A stretch of DNA of 64,000 bases from Xanthomonas cassavae CFBP 4642 (GCF_000454545.1 NZ_CM002139.1:3422317-3486316); one strand, 5' to 3'; positions 27,392 to 36,956 are shown, numbered from the stretch's first letter. The notes: generated by a model not told the origin, from the letters alone. Translations and numbers: made by a program.

Positions 27392-29479
27392 ATGAACTCA
27401 TGGATCGACGCCACGCTGGAGTGGATCGGACACCACCCCACCTTGGCTGGCGTGGTGATCTTTGCCATCGCATTCTGTGATGCGGTGATCGTGCTGGGGG
27501 CCATCGTGCCCGCCTTGCCGCTGCTGTTCGCCATCGGCGTGCTGATCGGGCTCGGCCAGATCAACGGGCCGTATGCGGTGGTCTGCGCCACGCTGGGCGC
27601 CTTCGTCGGCGATGCGCTGAGCTTCTGGGTGGGCCACCGATGGGGCCACCAGTTGCATACCTATTGGCCGTTCCGGCGCTATCCGCAGTTGCTGGAACGC
27701 GGCGAGCTGCTGTTCCGGCGCAATGCGTTCAAGAGCATTCTCATCGCCCGTTATGTGGGCGCGGTGCGGCCGTTCGTACCGGCCATCGCCGGCATGTCGC
27801 ACATGCCGTTCAAGCGCTACCTGATCGCCAGCGGGCTGGCCTGCATTTCCTGGGCACTGCTGTTCCTGGTGCCGGGCTGGGTGCTGGGCACCGCCTACGA
27901 CGCGGTCGCCGCCGTGGCCGGGCGCCTGTTCGTGGTGGTGGCATTGCTGGCCGCGGTGATCGGGCTGGCCTGGGCCATGGTGCTGTATTCGTATCGCTGG
28001 TCCGCCGGCCACCTGGATGCACTGCTGGCGCGGTTGCTGGAGTGGTCGCATCGGCATCCAGTGCTGGGCAACTGGTCGGTCAGCGTGTTCGACCCACGGC
28101 GCCGCGAATCGGTGCCGTTGGCGATGATGGCGCTGATGCTGTTGCTGCTCGGCTGGGGCTGGTTCGTGCTGCTGATGGTGGTGCTGGCGCACGGCGAGCC
28201 GCTGCGCGTGGACCTGGCCGTGCACGACCTGATGCTGGCGCTGCGCAACCCGCTGGCCGATTACCCGATGGTGGCGCTGGCCTCGCTGGGCGACTGGCAG
28301 GTGCTGCTGCCGGCAATCGCCGCGGCGATGGGCTACCTGGCCTGGCGCCGGCGCTGGATGGCGGTGACGCACTGGGTGATCGCACTGGCGTTCGGCCTTG
28401 CGTTGACACAGTTGCTGGGCGCGACCGTGCAAGTGGTGCGCCCGCCTGCGGCCAGTAGCGGGTTCGGGTTTCCGTCGGTGGCGGTCACCATGGCCACCAT
28501 TGGGTTTGGCTTCTTTGCGTTGTTGATTGCACGCGAACTGCCCGGCCGACGCCGGGTGTGGCCGTACCTGGTCAGTGGCGCGATCGTCTCGCTGATTGGC
28601 TTTGCGCGGTTGTACCTGGGCGCGCATTGGCTCAGCGATGTGGTCGGCGGCATGTTGTTCGGCATCTTCTGGCTGCTGGTGCTGGGCATTGCCTACCGCC
28701 GCCGCGCCACCCGGGCGTTCTGGGTCAAGCCGGTGTCATGGATCTTCTATGGCGTGTTCCTGGGCGGCGCGATCTTCTTTGCGCCACGCAACCTCGACAC
28801 CAAGCTGGCCAAGTTCGAACCGCCACCGCCGTTGCTGATGGAACTGCCCGCCAGCGCGTGGTGGGCCAGCCAATGGCGCCTGCTGCCGGCGCGCCGCAAC
28901 GAATTCGACGACGACCAGCGCTGGCCGCTGGACGTACAGCTTGCCGGCTCGCTGGCACCACTGCAGCGCCAGCTCCAAGCGCGTGGCTGGCGGACACAAC
29001 CGCAGGCCGGCTGGGAACAGGCACTGCACCTGCTCGACGTCAGCGGCCGCCCGGACGAGGTGCCGATCCTGCCGGCCACCCTCGACACGCAGGTCGAAGC
29101 CTTGCTGATGGTGCGCCATGCGGCCCCCGGCCACGTGCATGTCCTGCGCCTGTGGCCCGCCGCCGCACGCCTGCAGCCCGATGCGCAGCCGCTATGGGTC
29201 GGCAGCACCCAGACCTTGCGCTATAGCCGCCACTTCAGCCTGATCGGGCTGTGGTATCCGCTGCGCGGCGTGGACCCTGCCTTGAGCGCCTTGCGCGACG
29301 CACTTGGCCCATTGCCGCATCGCGTGGAGCAACGCCCCCGCTCGCAGGTGCCGGTGATCCTGATCGACAGCACCTCGGGCAGTGCAGTGCGTGGCGGAAA
29401 CAACGACGACGCTGCAGCGCAGACGCAGACCGCTGCGTTCGATCCAGCAGCATCAGGTTCGCCACAACAACGCCGTTGA
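27392..29479 (+). CDS. DedA - PAP2 - LssY fusion membrane protein
   Basis: A 695-residue protein starting at ATG 27392, chosen because a TATAAT just upstream excludes the ATG at 27371. The N-terminal ~200 residues form a DedA/VTT domain (IARYVGAVRPFVPAIAGMSH). The middle is a membrane PAP2 phosphatase domain: motif 1 VQVVRPPA, motif 3 ARLYLGAHWLSDVVG. The C-terminal ~200 residues are a soluble LssY-like domain. PAP2 motif 2, normally PSGH, reads FPSVAVT and lacks the histidine, so activity is doubtful. DedA proteins flip undecaprenyl phosphate or maintain membrane potential; the fusion suggests lipid-carrier recycling (inference). Confidence 0.9.
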   Translation: MNSWIDATLEWIGHHPTLAGVVIFAIAFCDAVIVLGAIVPALPLLFAIGVLIGLGQINGPYAVVCATLGAFVGDALSFWVGHRWGHQLHTYWPFRRYPQLLERGELLFRRNAFKSILIARYVGAVRPFVPAIAGMSHMPFKRYLIASGLACISWALLFLVPGWVLGTAYDAVAAVAGRLFVVVALLAAVIGLAWAMVLYSYRWSAGHLDALLARLLEWSHRHPVLGNWSVSVFDPRRRESVPLAMMALMLLLLGWGWFVLLMVVLAHGEPLRVDLAVHDLMLALRNPLADYPMVALASLGDWQVLLPAIAAAMGYLAWRRRWMAVTHWVIALAFGLALTQLLGATVQVVRPPAASSGFGFPSVAVTMATIGFGFFALLIARELPGRRRVWPYLVSGAIVSLIGFARLYLGAHWLSDVVGGMLFGIFWLLVLGIAYRRRATRAFWVKPVSWIFYGVFLGGAIFFAPRNLDTKLAKFEPPPPLLMELPASAWWASQWRLLPARRNEFDDDQRWPLDVQLAGSLAPLQRQLQARGWRTQPQAGWEQALHLLDVSGRPDEVPILPATLDTQVEALLMVRHAAPGHVHVLRLWPAAARLQPDAQPLWVGSTQTLRYSRHFSLIGLWYPLRGVDPALSALRDALGPLPHRVEQRPRSQVPVILIDSTSGSAVRGGNNDDAAAQTQTAAFDPAASGSPQQRR

Positions 29480-29658
29480 TCGATCGGGCAACAGACGATT
29501 GGCTGGCGATCGCGCGGCCGTGTTGATATGGAGTGTCAGCAACGCCTCTTGAACGCTGTATCGATGGCGGTCACGTGCTGACGTCCTGTAGAAACAGATG
29601 AATTTTCAGGGTGAACGCTTGGCTAGCCGAGCGCACGGTGCCCTCACCACTTGCGGGA

Positions 29659-29960
29659 CACGCCGTGAACCCATCCATGGGGGCTCGATGGCGGCATCCA
29701 TGCCGCCAACGGTCCCGCAAGCGGCGAGGACACCGCATCAGGACGTTTGTCGGTGATCCACCGAAGAGCAGAGAACACTGCGCTGCCTGGTTACTTGCGT
29801 CGCATGGTTTGCTATCGCTTGAACACTCGGCGCACCGACCAACTGGACTGGACCTTGCCCGCTCACCGTCGCAGGACCTTACGCGGCATGGATGCCGCGT
29901 CAGAGCTTACAAGGACGGACTTGCAGCGTGTCCCGCGATGGTGGGCGGGCAAGGGCCCTG
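29659..29960. repeat. Dispersed intergenic repeats, copy B, in a 609-bp gap
   Basis: Several modules recur elsewhere in the window. GGTCCCGCAAGCGGCGAGGA matches 12.1 kb. The block 29875-29940 with CGGCATGGATGCCGC and GCGTGTCCCGCGATG matches 63.81-63.88 kb inverted. 29930-29958 matches 12064-12092 inverted. Small near-palindromes such as GGCGGCATCCATGCCGCC are frequent. The gap between the DedA fusion and bestrophin (29480-30088) holds no recognisable gene. Confidence 0.7.
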
Positions 29961-30088
29961 CAGCCAAGCCGCAGCCGCTCTACAACCAACGCATCCGCAC
30001 CGTTTCATTACCTCTCAAGGTGGCCGAGAGCTTGTGTTTCAGCGCCGTTTGGATGCGCACCAGCCGCGCTGGTCAAGGGCGCGACGCC

Positions 30089-30973
30089 TCACCACAACAC
30101 GCCATCCACTGGCTGCATCGGCTCCGGCGCTTGCTCACCAATGGCCTGAAGCGCATCGATCTCCACCGTGCGGCACATGGTATCCAGCGGCAGGTCGTGG
30201 ATGGTGTTGGCGAACGGGTCGACCAGTTCATCGCCGATCTTCAGCACCGCCAGAAACATCAAGCCGGCCACCGTCGATCCCACAGGCGTGGCGTACTGCA
30301 GCGTTTCCACCAGGCCGATCGGCAGCAGCACGCAGAACAACCGCGTGAACAGGTTCGGATAGAAGCGATATTGATACGGCAGCGGCGTATTTTTCAGGCG
30401 CTCCATGCCGCCTTGCGCATTGGCGATGTCCACCAGGATGCGTTCGACGCTGGCCTGCTGGATGCTGTCGATCCAGCCCTCGCGACGCGCCTGTTCGACG
30501 CTGCGCCCGGTGGTATCGAGCAAGCCGTTCGCCACGTTGGTGCGCACCACCACCGCCGCCGCTTCGTCGGCGTCCACATGCGGGGCCAACGCCATCGCTA
30601 TCGGCAAGCGGCGCAGTTGGCAGCGCAGTGCGTTGACGTAGGCAATCTGCCGCAGCGCAATGGTGCGCCCAAGATCGCCGGCTTTCGGTGCAGACAGGAT
30701 ACTGACGCTCAAGCGCACCAGATTGCGCGAGGCATTGATCATCTGGCCCCACAGCACCCGCCCCTCCCACCAGCGTTGATAGGTGGAATTGGCGCGAAAG
30801 CCCAGGAACAACGCCAGCGCAGATCCAAAGATGGTCAGCGGCAACGCCGGCGCACGGAACGGCAGCACGTAATAGATGATGGTAATCAACACATCCCATA
30901 CGAACAACACCGCCAGGGTCCGCCAGACCTGGCCGATCACATCTGCCACACGCGGCTTTACATCGACAATCAA
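30089..30973 (-). CDS. Bestrophin family (UPF0187) channel protein
   Basis: A 294-residue inner-membrane protein. Hydrophobic helices near residues 18-40 and 40-65 precede the signature FLGFRANSTYQRWWEGRVLWG, and the C-terminal half has NLFTRLFCVLLPIGLVETL and GDELVDPFANTIHDLPLDTM. Bacterial bestrophins form pentameric anion or cation channels. Physiological role in Xanthomonas is not known. The gene stands alone on the minus strand. Confidence 0.9.
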   Translation of the reverse strand: MIVDVKPRVADVIGQVWRTLAVLFVWDVLITIIYYVLPFRAPALPLTIFGSALALFLGFRANSTYQRWWEGRVLWGQMINASRNLVRLSVSILSAPKAGDLGRTIALRQIAYVNALRCQLRRLPIAMALAPHVDADEAAAVVVRTNVANGLLDTTGRSVEQARREGWIDSIQQASVERILVDIANAQGGMERLKNTPLPYQYRFYPNLFTRLFCVLLPIGLVETLQYATPVGSTVAGLMFLAVLKIGDELVDPFANTIHDLPLDTMCRTVEIDALQAIGEQAPEPMQPVDGVLW

Positions 30974-31241
30974 AGGCGCACTCCATCAAACAAAAGAAAC
31001 GAGTAACGCCATTACGCGCATCCAGCGCATGGATGCGGTCGGTAGCGCACTCAAGCGTGCGCAGTGTGCCGTTGCCACGGTGCAAGCGCGGTGATGGGGC
31101 CGATCGAAACCACTGCCCCACGCCGCCGAAGCGATTGAAAGGCGTAGCGAGAGGCTATCAGTTGGATGTGCACGGTCTGCAGGAACAGAGTGCACACATG
31201 GCGCATGAAAGTTCGGAGCGCAGCCGCTTTATCTGCTGCTC

Positions 31242-31838
31242 TTAAGGCATCCAGGCCAGCAATTGATCCAGCCGCCGATGCGGATCGTCCTGCTGCAACA
31301 GCGATAGCCGCTGCTGCTCGGTCAATGGCAGCAGCTCGGCCAGCCGCCAACCAACCCAGGCGGCCTGATCCATCAATCCCGGTCCCACCGATGCAAATTC
31401 GCCACCCACCTGCTCCAGCATGCGCTCCAGCACCGTGGACAGCAGGCCGTGCTCGGGCCGCAATTCGTCGTCCGGATCCGGTTCGCGCAAGGCGACATCT
31501 CCCACCACCAGACCGTTGTCGCGAATGCGCGAGCGCTGTACGTGGAAACGCCGCGTGCCACGCAAGCGCAGCACCAGCACACCGTCGGCGCCTACATCGA
31601 AATCCTCGATGCGTACTTCGGTACCGAACGCGGCCGGCGTGGCCGGCATGCCGACGTCGTTGCCCTCCAGGATCAGGCACACGCCGAAGCTGGTGCCGTT
31701 GCGGCCGCATTCGCGTACCAGATCCAGATAGCGGCGTTCGAACACGCGCAGACCCATCGCCGCGCCCGGCAACAGCACGCTGTGCAAGGGGAACAGCGGC
31801 AACGCGCTGGTGTCGGCGGTGGCGGGGATCGGCGCCAT
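31242..31838 (-). CDS. LON N-terminal (substrate-binding) domain protein
   Basis: A 198-residue stand-alone LON substrate-binding domain, with ALPLFPLHSVLLPGAAMGLRVFE at the start and FGVCLILEGNDVG after it. No ATPase or protease domain is attached, so it cannot itself be a protease. Its ATG shares one base with the mpl stop (TGATG), so it is co-translated with mpl. A link to cell-wall recycling is suggested only by this pairing. Confidence 0.92.
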   Translation of the reverse strand: MAPIPATADTSALPLFPLHSVLLPGAAMGLRVFERRYLDLVRECGRNGTSFGVCLILEGNDVGMPATPAAFGTEVRIEDFDVGADGVLVLRLRGTRRFHVQRSRIRDNGLVVGDVALREPDPDDELRPEHGLLSTVLERMLEQVGGEFASVGPGLMDQAAWVGWRLAELLPLTEQQRLSLLQQDDPHRRLDQLLAWMP

Positions 31839-33196
31839 CAGGACAGCTGCGCCAGGAAGCGACGCGGCGCACCATCGAAACCGCCATTGGACATGAACAC
31901 CACATGGTCGCCGGGCTGCGCCAGCTCGCCCAAGGTGTGCAGCAATGCATCGACGTCATGCGCCACGCGCGCATCGCCGCGCACCTGCGCGATGATCGGC
32001 GCCGCGTCCCAGGGCAATTCTGGCCGATGCAGGAACACCACCGCATCGGCATCGTGCAGCGACGGCGCCAGCGCCAGCGCATGCGCGCCCAGGCGCATCG
32101 AGTTGCTGCGCGGCTCCATCGCCACCAGCACGCGCGCCGCACCCACCTTGGCACGCAGCCCCTGCAGCGTGGTCGCAATCGCGGTGGGGTGATGCGCAAA
32201 GTCGTCGTAGACGGTGATATCGCGCGCCTGGCCCAGCACTTCCAATCGTCGTTTGACGCTCTGGAACTGCGCCAGCGCCGGCATCACCGTCGCCGGATCC
32301 ACACCCACCGCATGCACCGCGGCCAATGCGGCCAGCCCGTTGAGCACGTTGTGCCGGCCTACCAGTGACCACTGCACCTGACCGATCTCCACACCGCGAT
32401 GGGCCACCGCAAATGTGCTGCCATCGGCGGCGATCAGGCGGGCGCTCCACTCCAGCCCGGCATCGAAGCCGAAGCGTTCCACCGGCGTCCAGCAGCCCAT
32501 GGCCAGCACCTCGGCCAGCCGCGCGTCGTCGCCGTTGGCGATCAACCGCCCACGCGCCGGTACGGTGCGCACCAGATGATGGAACTGCCGCTGGATGGCG
32601 GCCACATCCGGAAAGATATCGGCGTGGTCGTACTCGAGGTTGTTGAGGATCGCCACCAGCGGCCGGTAGTGCACGAACTTGCTGCGCTTGTCGAAGAACG
32701 CGGTGTCGTACTCGTCGGCCTCCACCACGAATTCGCGGCCCTGGCCCAGCCGTGCGGAGACGCCGAAGTCCTCGGCCACCCCACCGATCAAGAAGCCCGG
32801 CGACCGCCCGGCGGCCTCGAGCAGATAGCTCAGGATGGTGGTGGTGGTGGTCTTGCCATGGGTGCCGGCCACCGCGAGCGTGTCGCGGCCCGGCAATACC
32901 TGTTCGGCCAGCCACTGGGCGCCGGAGGTGTAGCGACGGCCGGCATCGAGCACCGCTTCCACCGCCGGATTGCCGCGCGACAAGGCATTGCCGATGACCA
33001 CGTCAGTGGCATCGGGCGCGATGTTCGACGGCGCGTAGCCCTGCGCCAGCGCGATGCCGAGCGTTTCCAGCTGAGTGGACATCGGTGGATAGATGGCTTG
33101 GTCGCTGCCCTCCACCTGCCAGCCCAGCTCGCGCGCCAGGGCGGCCACACCGCCCATGAAAGTCCCGGCGATGCCGAGGATGTGAAGTTTGGTCAT
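31838..33196 (-). CDS. mpl: UDP-N-acetylmuramate:L-alanyl-gamma-D-glutamyl-meso-DAP ligase
   Basis: A 452-residue Mur-ligase family enzyme that re-attaches recycled murein tripeptide to UDP-MurNAc. Landmarks are the N-terminal LHILGIAGTFMGGVAALARELG (UDP binding), the ATP loop GTHGKTTTTTI, EADEYDTAFFDKRSKFVHY, ILNNLEYDHADIFPD and the C-terminal YDDFAHHPTAI. It acts in the cytosol in peptidoglycan recycling. It precedes the LON-domain gene with a one-base overlap. Confidence 0.95.
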   Translation of the reverse strand: MTKLHILGIAGTFMGGVAALARELGWQVEGSDQAIYPPMSTQLETLGIALAQGYAPSNIAPDATDVVIGNALSRGNPAVEAVLDAGRRYTSGAQWLAEQVLPGRDTLAVAGTHGKTTTTTILSYLLEAAGRSPGFLIGGVAEDFGVSARLGQGREFVVEADEYDTAFFDKRSKFVHYRPLVAILNNLEYDHADIFPDVAAIQRQFHHLVRTVPARGRLIANGDDARLAEVLAMGCWTPVERFGFDAGLEWSARLIAADGSTFAVAHRGVEIGQVQWSLVGRHNVLNGLAALAAVHAVGVDPATVMPALAQFQSVKRRLEVLGQARDITVYDDFAHHPTAIATTLQGLRAKVGAARVLVAMEPRSNSMRLGAHALALAPSLHDADAVVFLHRPELPWDAAPIIAQVRGDARVAHDVDALLHTLGELAQPGDHVVFMSNGGFDGAPRRFLAQLS

Positions 33197-33332
33197 GCCG
33201 CATATTGTCGCCGATCACCGGAGTTGCGGGACATTCCAATCCGCCCTCGGCCCCGGTGTCGGGAAACCCTACCGTACTGTCGGGAATTTCCCGATATGCG
33301 AACTGCATCACATCCATCACTATGCTGAGCGC

Positions 33333-33462
33333 CAGTCGCAGCAGCCCTTTGGTCCTACTCCCCAAGAGGCCAAATCCCCAGGGAGCTCATGCTGTCGGGG
33401 CTCTGAGCAAGCTCACTACTGGCGTTATCCTGCCCCGGTCGTCGTGTACGACCGGGGTTTTT
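33333..33462 (+). ncRNA. Small RNA candidate with C-rich loops
   Basis: A strong plus-strand terminator ends at 33462, but the plus strand upstream has no gene back to mpl, which is on the other strand. A TATGCT at 33321-33326 could be the -10 box, putting the start near 33333 and the size near 130 nt. Within it, CTCCCC (33358-33363) and TCCCC (33375-33379) fall in segments flanked by short complementary arms, as in C-rich-loop riboregulators. There is no good -35 box. A plus-strand reading frame runs through the terminator and is not credible as a protein. Confidence 0.5.
33433..33462 (+). terminator. Strong orphan intrinsic terminator
   Basis: CCCCGGTCGT (33433-33442) pairs perfectly with ACGACCGGGG (33448-33457) and is followed by TTTTTC. 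On the minus strand the hairpin has no T-run, so it is not the adk terminator. Confidence 0.92.
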
Positions 33463-33565
33463 CTTTGTTTGGAAGAGGTCAGATTCGCAGGTCTTGCACC
33501 TGCGCCGCGGCGCTGCCATGGGCGTGCCGCGTCAAGGACCGGGCATTGCGCCCGGCCGGATGCGC

Positions 33566-34129
33566 TCAGCGGCCGAGCGCCTTGCTGATACGCTCCAGCA
33601 CTTCATCCAGCGAGCCGACACCGTCCACGCGCGCCAGCTTGCCGCGCTGCTCGTAGAAGCCGATCACCGGTGCCGTCGAGTCGGTGTACACCTGCAGACG
33701 CTTGCGTACCGATTCGGGATTGTCGTCTTCGCGGCCTTCGGCCTTGGCACGCCCGGCGATGCGCTCGACAAGCAATTCGCTGGCCACATCCAACTGCACC
33801 ACTGCATCCAGCGGCTGCCCGATCTTGCCGAGCAGGTCGTTCAGCGCATTGGCCTGCGCCACGTTGCGCGGATAGCCGTCGAGGATGAAGCCCTTGGAGA
33901 CGTCGGGCTGACCCAGACGCGCTTCCAGCATGCCGAGCAGGATGTCGTCGGACACCAGATCGCCGCGCGCCATGACTTCCTTGGCCTTCAGGCCCAGCGG
34001 CGAGCCAGCGGCCACTTCGGCGCGCAACAGGTCGCCGGTGGAAATGTGCGGGATGTCAAACGTGTCTTTGAGACGTGTCGCCTGGGTGCCCTTGCCCGAA
34101 CCGGGCGGTCCCAACAGAACCAATCGCAT
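33566..34129 (-). CDS. adk: Adenylate kinase
   Basis: A 187-residue enzyme interconverting ATP + AMP and 2 ADP. The P-loop LLGPPGSGKGTQ, the AMP site IPHISTGDLLRAEV and FILDGYPRN are intact. The lid is the short type with RAKAEGREDDNPESVRKRL and no zinc-binding Cys set. It is divergent from the pyrophosphate-dependent phosphofructokinase gene. Confidence 0.96.
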   Translation of the reverse strand: MRLVLLGPPGSGKGTQATRLKDTFDIPHISTGDLLRAEVAAGSPLGLKAKEVMARGDLVSDDILLGMLEARLGQPDVSKGFILDGYPRNVAQANALNDLLGKIGQPLDAVVQLDVASELLVERIAGRAKAEGREDDNPESVRKRLQVYTDSTAPVIGFYEQRGKLARVDGVGSLDEVLERISKALGR

Positions 34130-34286
34130 CAGTGGACTCCACTTTCGAAGAAAAACGCGTTGCGGTTGGCGGCGTTAGACTCAGGTCTTCGCCAGCGCTG
34201 ACCGCATGGTCGTGCAGCTTACCGCATCCGGGGAATGTCCCGGCACTGTCCCTTGCGCCATCGCCCCTGTGAGGAGCCTGTCCCCT

Positions 34287-35543
34287 ATGACCACCGGCAA
34301 TCTGTTGTATGCCCAGTCTGGCGGCGTCACCGCCGTCATCAACGCCACTGCCGCCGGCGTGATCAGCGAAGCACGCGCGCGCAAGATCAAGGTATTGGCC
34401 GCGCGCAACGGCATCCTGGGCGCATTGCGCGAAGAGCTGATCGATACCTCCAAGGAGTCGGCCGCCGCGATCGCCGCACTGGCGCAGACGCCCGGCGGCG
34501 CATTCGGCTCGTGCCGCTACAAGCTCAAATCGTTGGAGCAGGACAGCGCCAAGTACGAACGCCTGCTCGATGTGTTGCGCGCGCATGACGTGCGCTGGTT
34601 CCTCTACAACGGTGGCAACGATTCCGCCGACACCGCCTGGAAGGTCTCGCAACTGGCCAAGGCCTATGGCTACCCGCTGCACTGCATCGGCGTGCCCAAG
34701 ACCATCGACAACGATCTGGCAGTGACCGATACCTGCCCCGGCTTCGGTTCGGCGGCCAAGTACACCGCGGTGTCGGTACGCGAGGCCGCGCTGGATGTCG
34801 CCGCGATGGCCGATACCTCGACCAAGGTCTTCATCTACGAAGCGATGGGCCGCCACGCCGGCTGGCTGGCCGCAGCGGCAGGCCTGGCAGGACAAGGCCC
34901 GGACGACGCACCGCAGATCATCCTGCTGCCCGAGCGTGCCTACGATCAGGCCATGTTTCTGGCCAAGGTGAAGCAGGTGGTGGAAAAGGTCGGCTGGTGC
35001 GTGGTGGTCGCAAGCGAAGGCATCCAGGACGCGCGCGGAGAATTCGTCGCCGATGCCGGCGGCGCGGCCGACTCGTTCGGCCACGCACAACTCGGCGGCG
35101 TGGCGTCGTTCCTGGCCGCGCAGGTCAAGCAGGAGCTGGGCTACAAGGTGCACTGGACGCTGCCGGATTACCTGCAACGCTCGGCACGCCACCTCGCCTC
35201 CAGGACCGATTGGGAACAGGCCCAGGCTGTCGGCAAGGCCGCCGTGCAGTACGCACTCAAGGGCATGAACGCGGTGATCCCGGTGATCGAACGCGTCAGC
35301 GACGCGCCGTACCGCTGGAAGATCGTGCCGGCCCCGCTGCACAAGGTGGCCAACCATGAAAAGAAGATGCCGCCCAGCTTCCTGCGCAAGGACGGCTTCG
35401 GCATCACCGAGCGCGCCCGCCGCTATTTCGCCCCGCTGATCAAGGGCGAAGCACCACTGGCCTACGGCAGCGATGGCCTGCCCAAGTACGTCAGCCTGAA
35501 GACCGTCGCGGTGGCGAAGAAGCTGCCGGCCTGGGAAGGCTGA
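34287..35543 (+). CDS. pfp: Pyrophosphate-dependent 6-phosphofructokinase
   Basis: A 418-residue glycolytic enzyme from MTTGNLL. The phosphoryl-donor site reads YNGGNDSADTAWK, where ATP-PFKs have GGDGS, and the PKTIDNDL motif carries the Lys typical of PPi users. YEAMGRHAGWLA is the sugar-phosphate site. It phosphorylates fructose 6-phosphate with PPi reversibly. The membrane PPase (hppA) and soluble PPase (ppa) lie within 6 kb on the same strand, which fits a PPi-linked central metabolism. Confidence 0.93.
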   Translation: MTTGNLLYAQSGGVTAVINATAAGVISEARARKIKVLAARNGILGALREELIDTSKESAAAIAALAQTPGGAFGSCRYKLKSLEQDSAKYERLLDVLRAHDVRWFLYNGGNDSADTAWKVSQLAKAYGYPLHCIGVPKTIDNDLAVTDTCPGFGSAAKYTAVSVREAALDVAAMADTSTKVFIYEAMGRHAGWLAAAAGLAGQGPDDAPQIILLPERAYDQAMFLAKVKQVVEKVGWCVVVASEGIQDARGEFVADAGGAADSFGHAQLGGVASFLAAQVKQELGYKVHWTLPDYLQRSARHLASRTDWEQAQAVGKAAVQYALKGMNAVIPVIERVSDAPYRWKIVPAPLHKVANHEKKMPPSFLRKDGFGITERARRYFAPLIKGEAPLAYGSDGLPKYVSLKTVAVAKKLPAWEG

Positions 35544-36183
35544 GCACAGACAGACCTCCGCGCTCCAGGTGGTGACGCATCAGCACCTGGACAGGCAAAC
35601 GATGGCATTCGGCCGCATCCCCGCACCAGCATGAAGGCCGGTAGCCGCTGCGTCGCCGAACGACCAGGTCAACGGTAACGTGATGTAGCGTGCACCTTGT
35701 TGCGACCCCTGCCAGGAGCGCTGCGTGCCCATTTACAATGCCAACACATGTTGCTCAGGATCGCGCAGGACGCGCTTGGCGCCAAGGTCCATGGACGTGG
35801 TGCCATGCCGAACATCGGTCAGCCCCAAGCGATTTCCGTCCCCGCAACATTGCATGCGGGCATCAGTGTGCTGGACACCGTGGCCGGCATCGCACGCGAC
35901 CATGCCTCCAGCTGACACCGACCACGCGGCGCTGCGTTTATTCAAACATGATCCGGAATTGGCGACCGAAGCGACTTAAATTGCCGGATCGACTGTGCGA
36001 CAGCTGTGCGATGGATCCGTCGAGACGCATCGACCTTTGTCAGGCCTTGCTCGGCACCGGCAGCACATCGGACATGCCCTGCTGGCGCGGTGTCCCCATG
36101 AGGAGAGGTGGGCTGACCAAGCGCGCCCAATTCGCCATTGGCACCCTGGTGGCGGGATCACCGAGAACGATGACCTGCCGCCT
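35544..36183. other. Intergenic, no supported gene
   Basis: Plus-strand open frames exist (for example 35697-35915, containing MPNIGQPQAISVPATLH), but none shows a ribosome site or a domain I recognise. A decayed gene cannot be excluded. No repeat family member was found here. Confidence 0.45.
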
Positions 36184-36708
36184 TTACTGACAGGCCTTGC
36201 CTTCCATGGTTTGCTGCGCGGCGAACATCGGCACCTGCGGGATCTTGCCTGCGGCGGCCTGCTGCTTGGCATCTTCCAGATAGATGCGCGACTGGCCTTG
36301 CCCATCCAGCTGCGGCTTGGCATCCACCGGCTTGCGCCAGACACGCACGACCGCCTGCTGGCTCGGACAGGTGGCGCTGGGGACGCGGATCACATCGTTG
36401 AAGATCCAGCCGGATGCCACGCTGGGCGCGGCCTTGGCATAGTCCACGAAGCGTGCACGCGGCTGACAGGTCGGGCTGCTACGCACCACCGAGAAGGTGT
36501 ATGGCTGCGCAGCATTGCCGGTGAACACGCCTTCCAGACGCGCGCAGGCTTCCGGAATCTGGCGCAAGGTGTGTACTGCCCCAACCGCCTGCGCGCTCCC
36601 GGGTGCACGCGCCTTCAGCTCCGGCGTGGGGTCTGCGGCAAACGCGCTGCCGGTGAGCAGCAGGGCGCTCAGCAGGACGGCATAACCGCACGCGGCATGG
36701 TGGGACAT
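36184..36708 (-). CDS. Secreted hypothetical protein with four cysteines
   Basis: A 174-residue protein from MSHHAACGYA with a signal peptide ending near GSAFAADP. Four cysteines remain in the mature part (EACARL, SPTCQP, SATCPS, GKACQ), which could form two disulfides in the periplasm. The sequence looks like a small conserved Xanthomonas secreted protein. Function is not recognised. It is divergent from hppA. Confidence 0.72.
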   Translation of the reverse strand: MSHHAACGYAVLLSALLLTGSAFAADPTPELKARAPGSAQAVGAVHTLRQIPEACARLEGVFTGNAAQPYTFSVVRSSPTCQPRARFVDYAKAAPSVASGWIFNDVIRVPSATCPSQQAVVRVWRKPVDAKPQLDGQGQSRIYLEDAKQQAAAGKIPQVPMFAAQQTMEGKACQ

Positions 36709-36956
36709 GGTCACTCCTTGGATCGCTCGATCGGATAGGCCGCAGGCTGTCACGCGGCAACTGAACGACATGCCAAAGCCGCGATGCTGGCAGCCACGCA
36801 CGCTGCGGCGCATACTCGGCCGCGATCCGGCCACTTGAACATCGCGACGCGCATTATGGCCCTTGCGGCCGTCGAGTTCGTATTCGCCGTCTACTCGTCG
36901 TGCATCGCCCCCCTGGTTCATCCCGACCGGATGACATCCATTCTCTGGGAGGGGTC

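Noticed and set aside
33333..33462. Signal recognition particle RNA or a known named Xanthomonas sRNA
   Set aside because: The SRP core motif around GGAAGGAAGCAG is absent, and I cannot match it to any named sRNA by neighbours.
33205..33588. A 127-codon plus-strand frame across the orphan terminator
   Set aside because: It runs through a strong terminator stem and has no domain or ribosome site; a small RNA is the better reading.
35697..35915. Short plus-strand frame with MPNIGQPQAISVPATLH
   Set aside because: No family recognised and no ribosome site; kept only as unexplained intergenic sequence.
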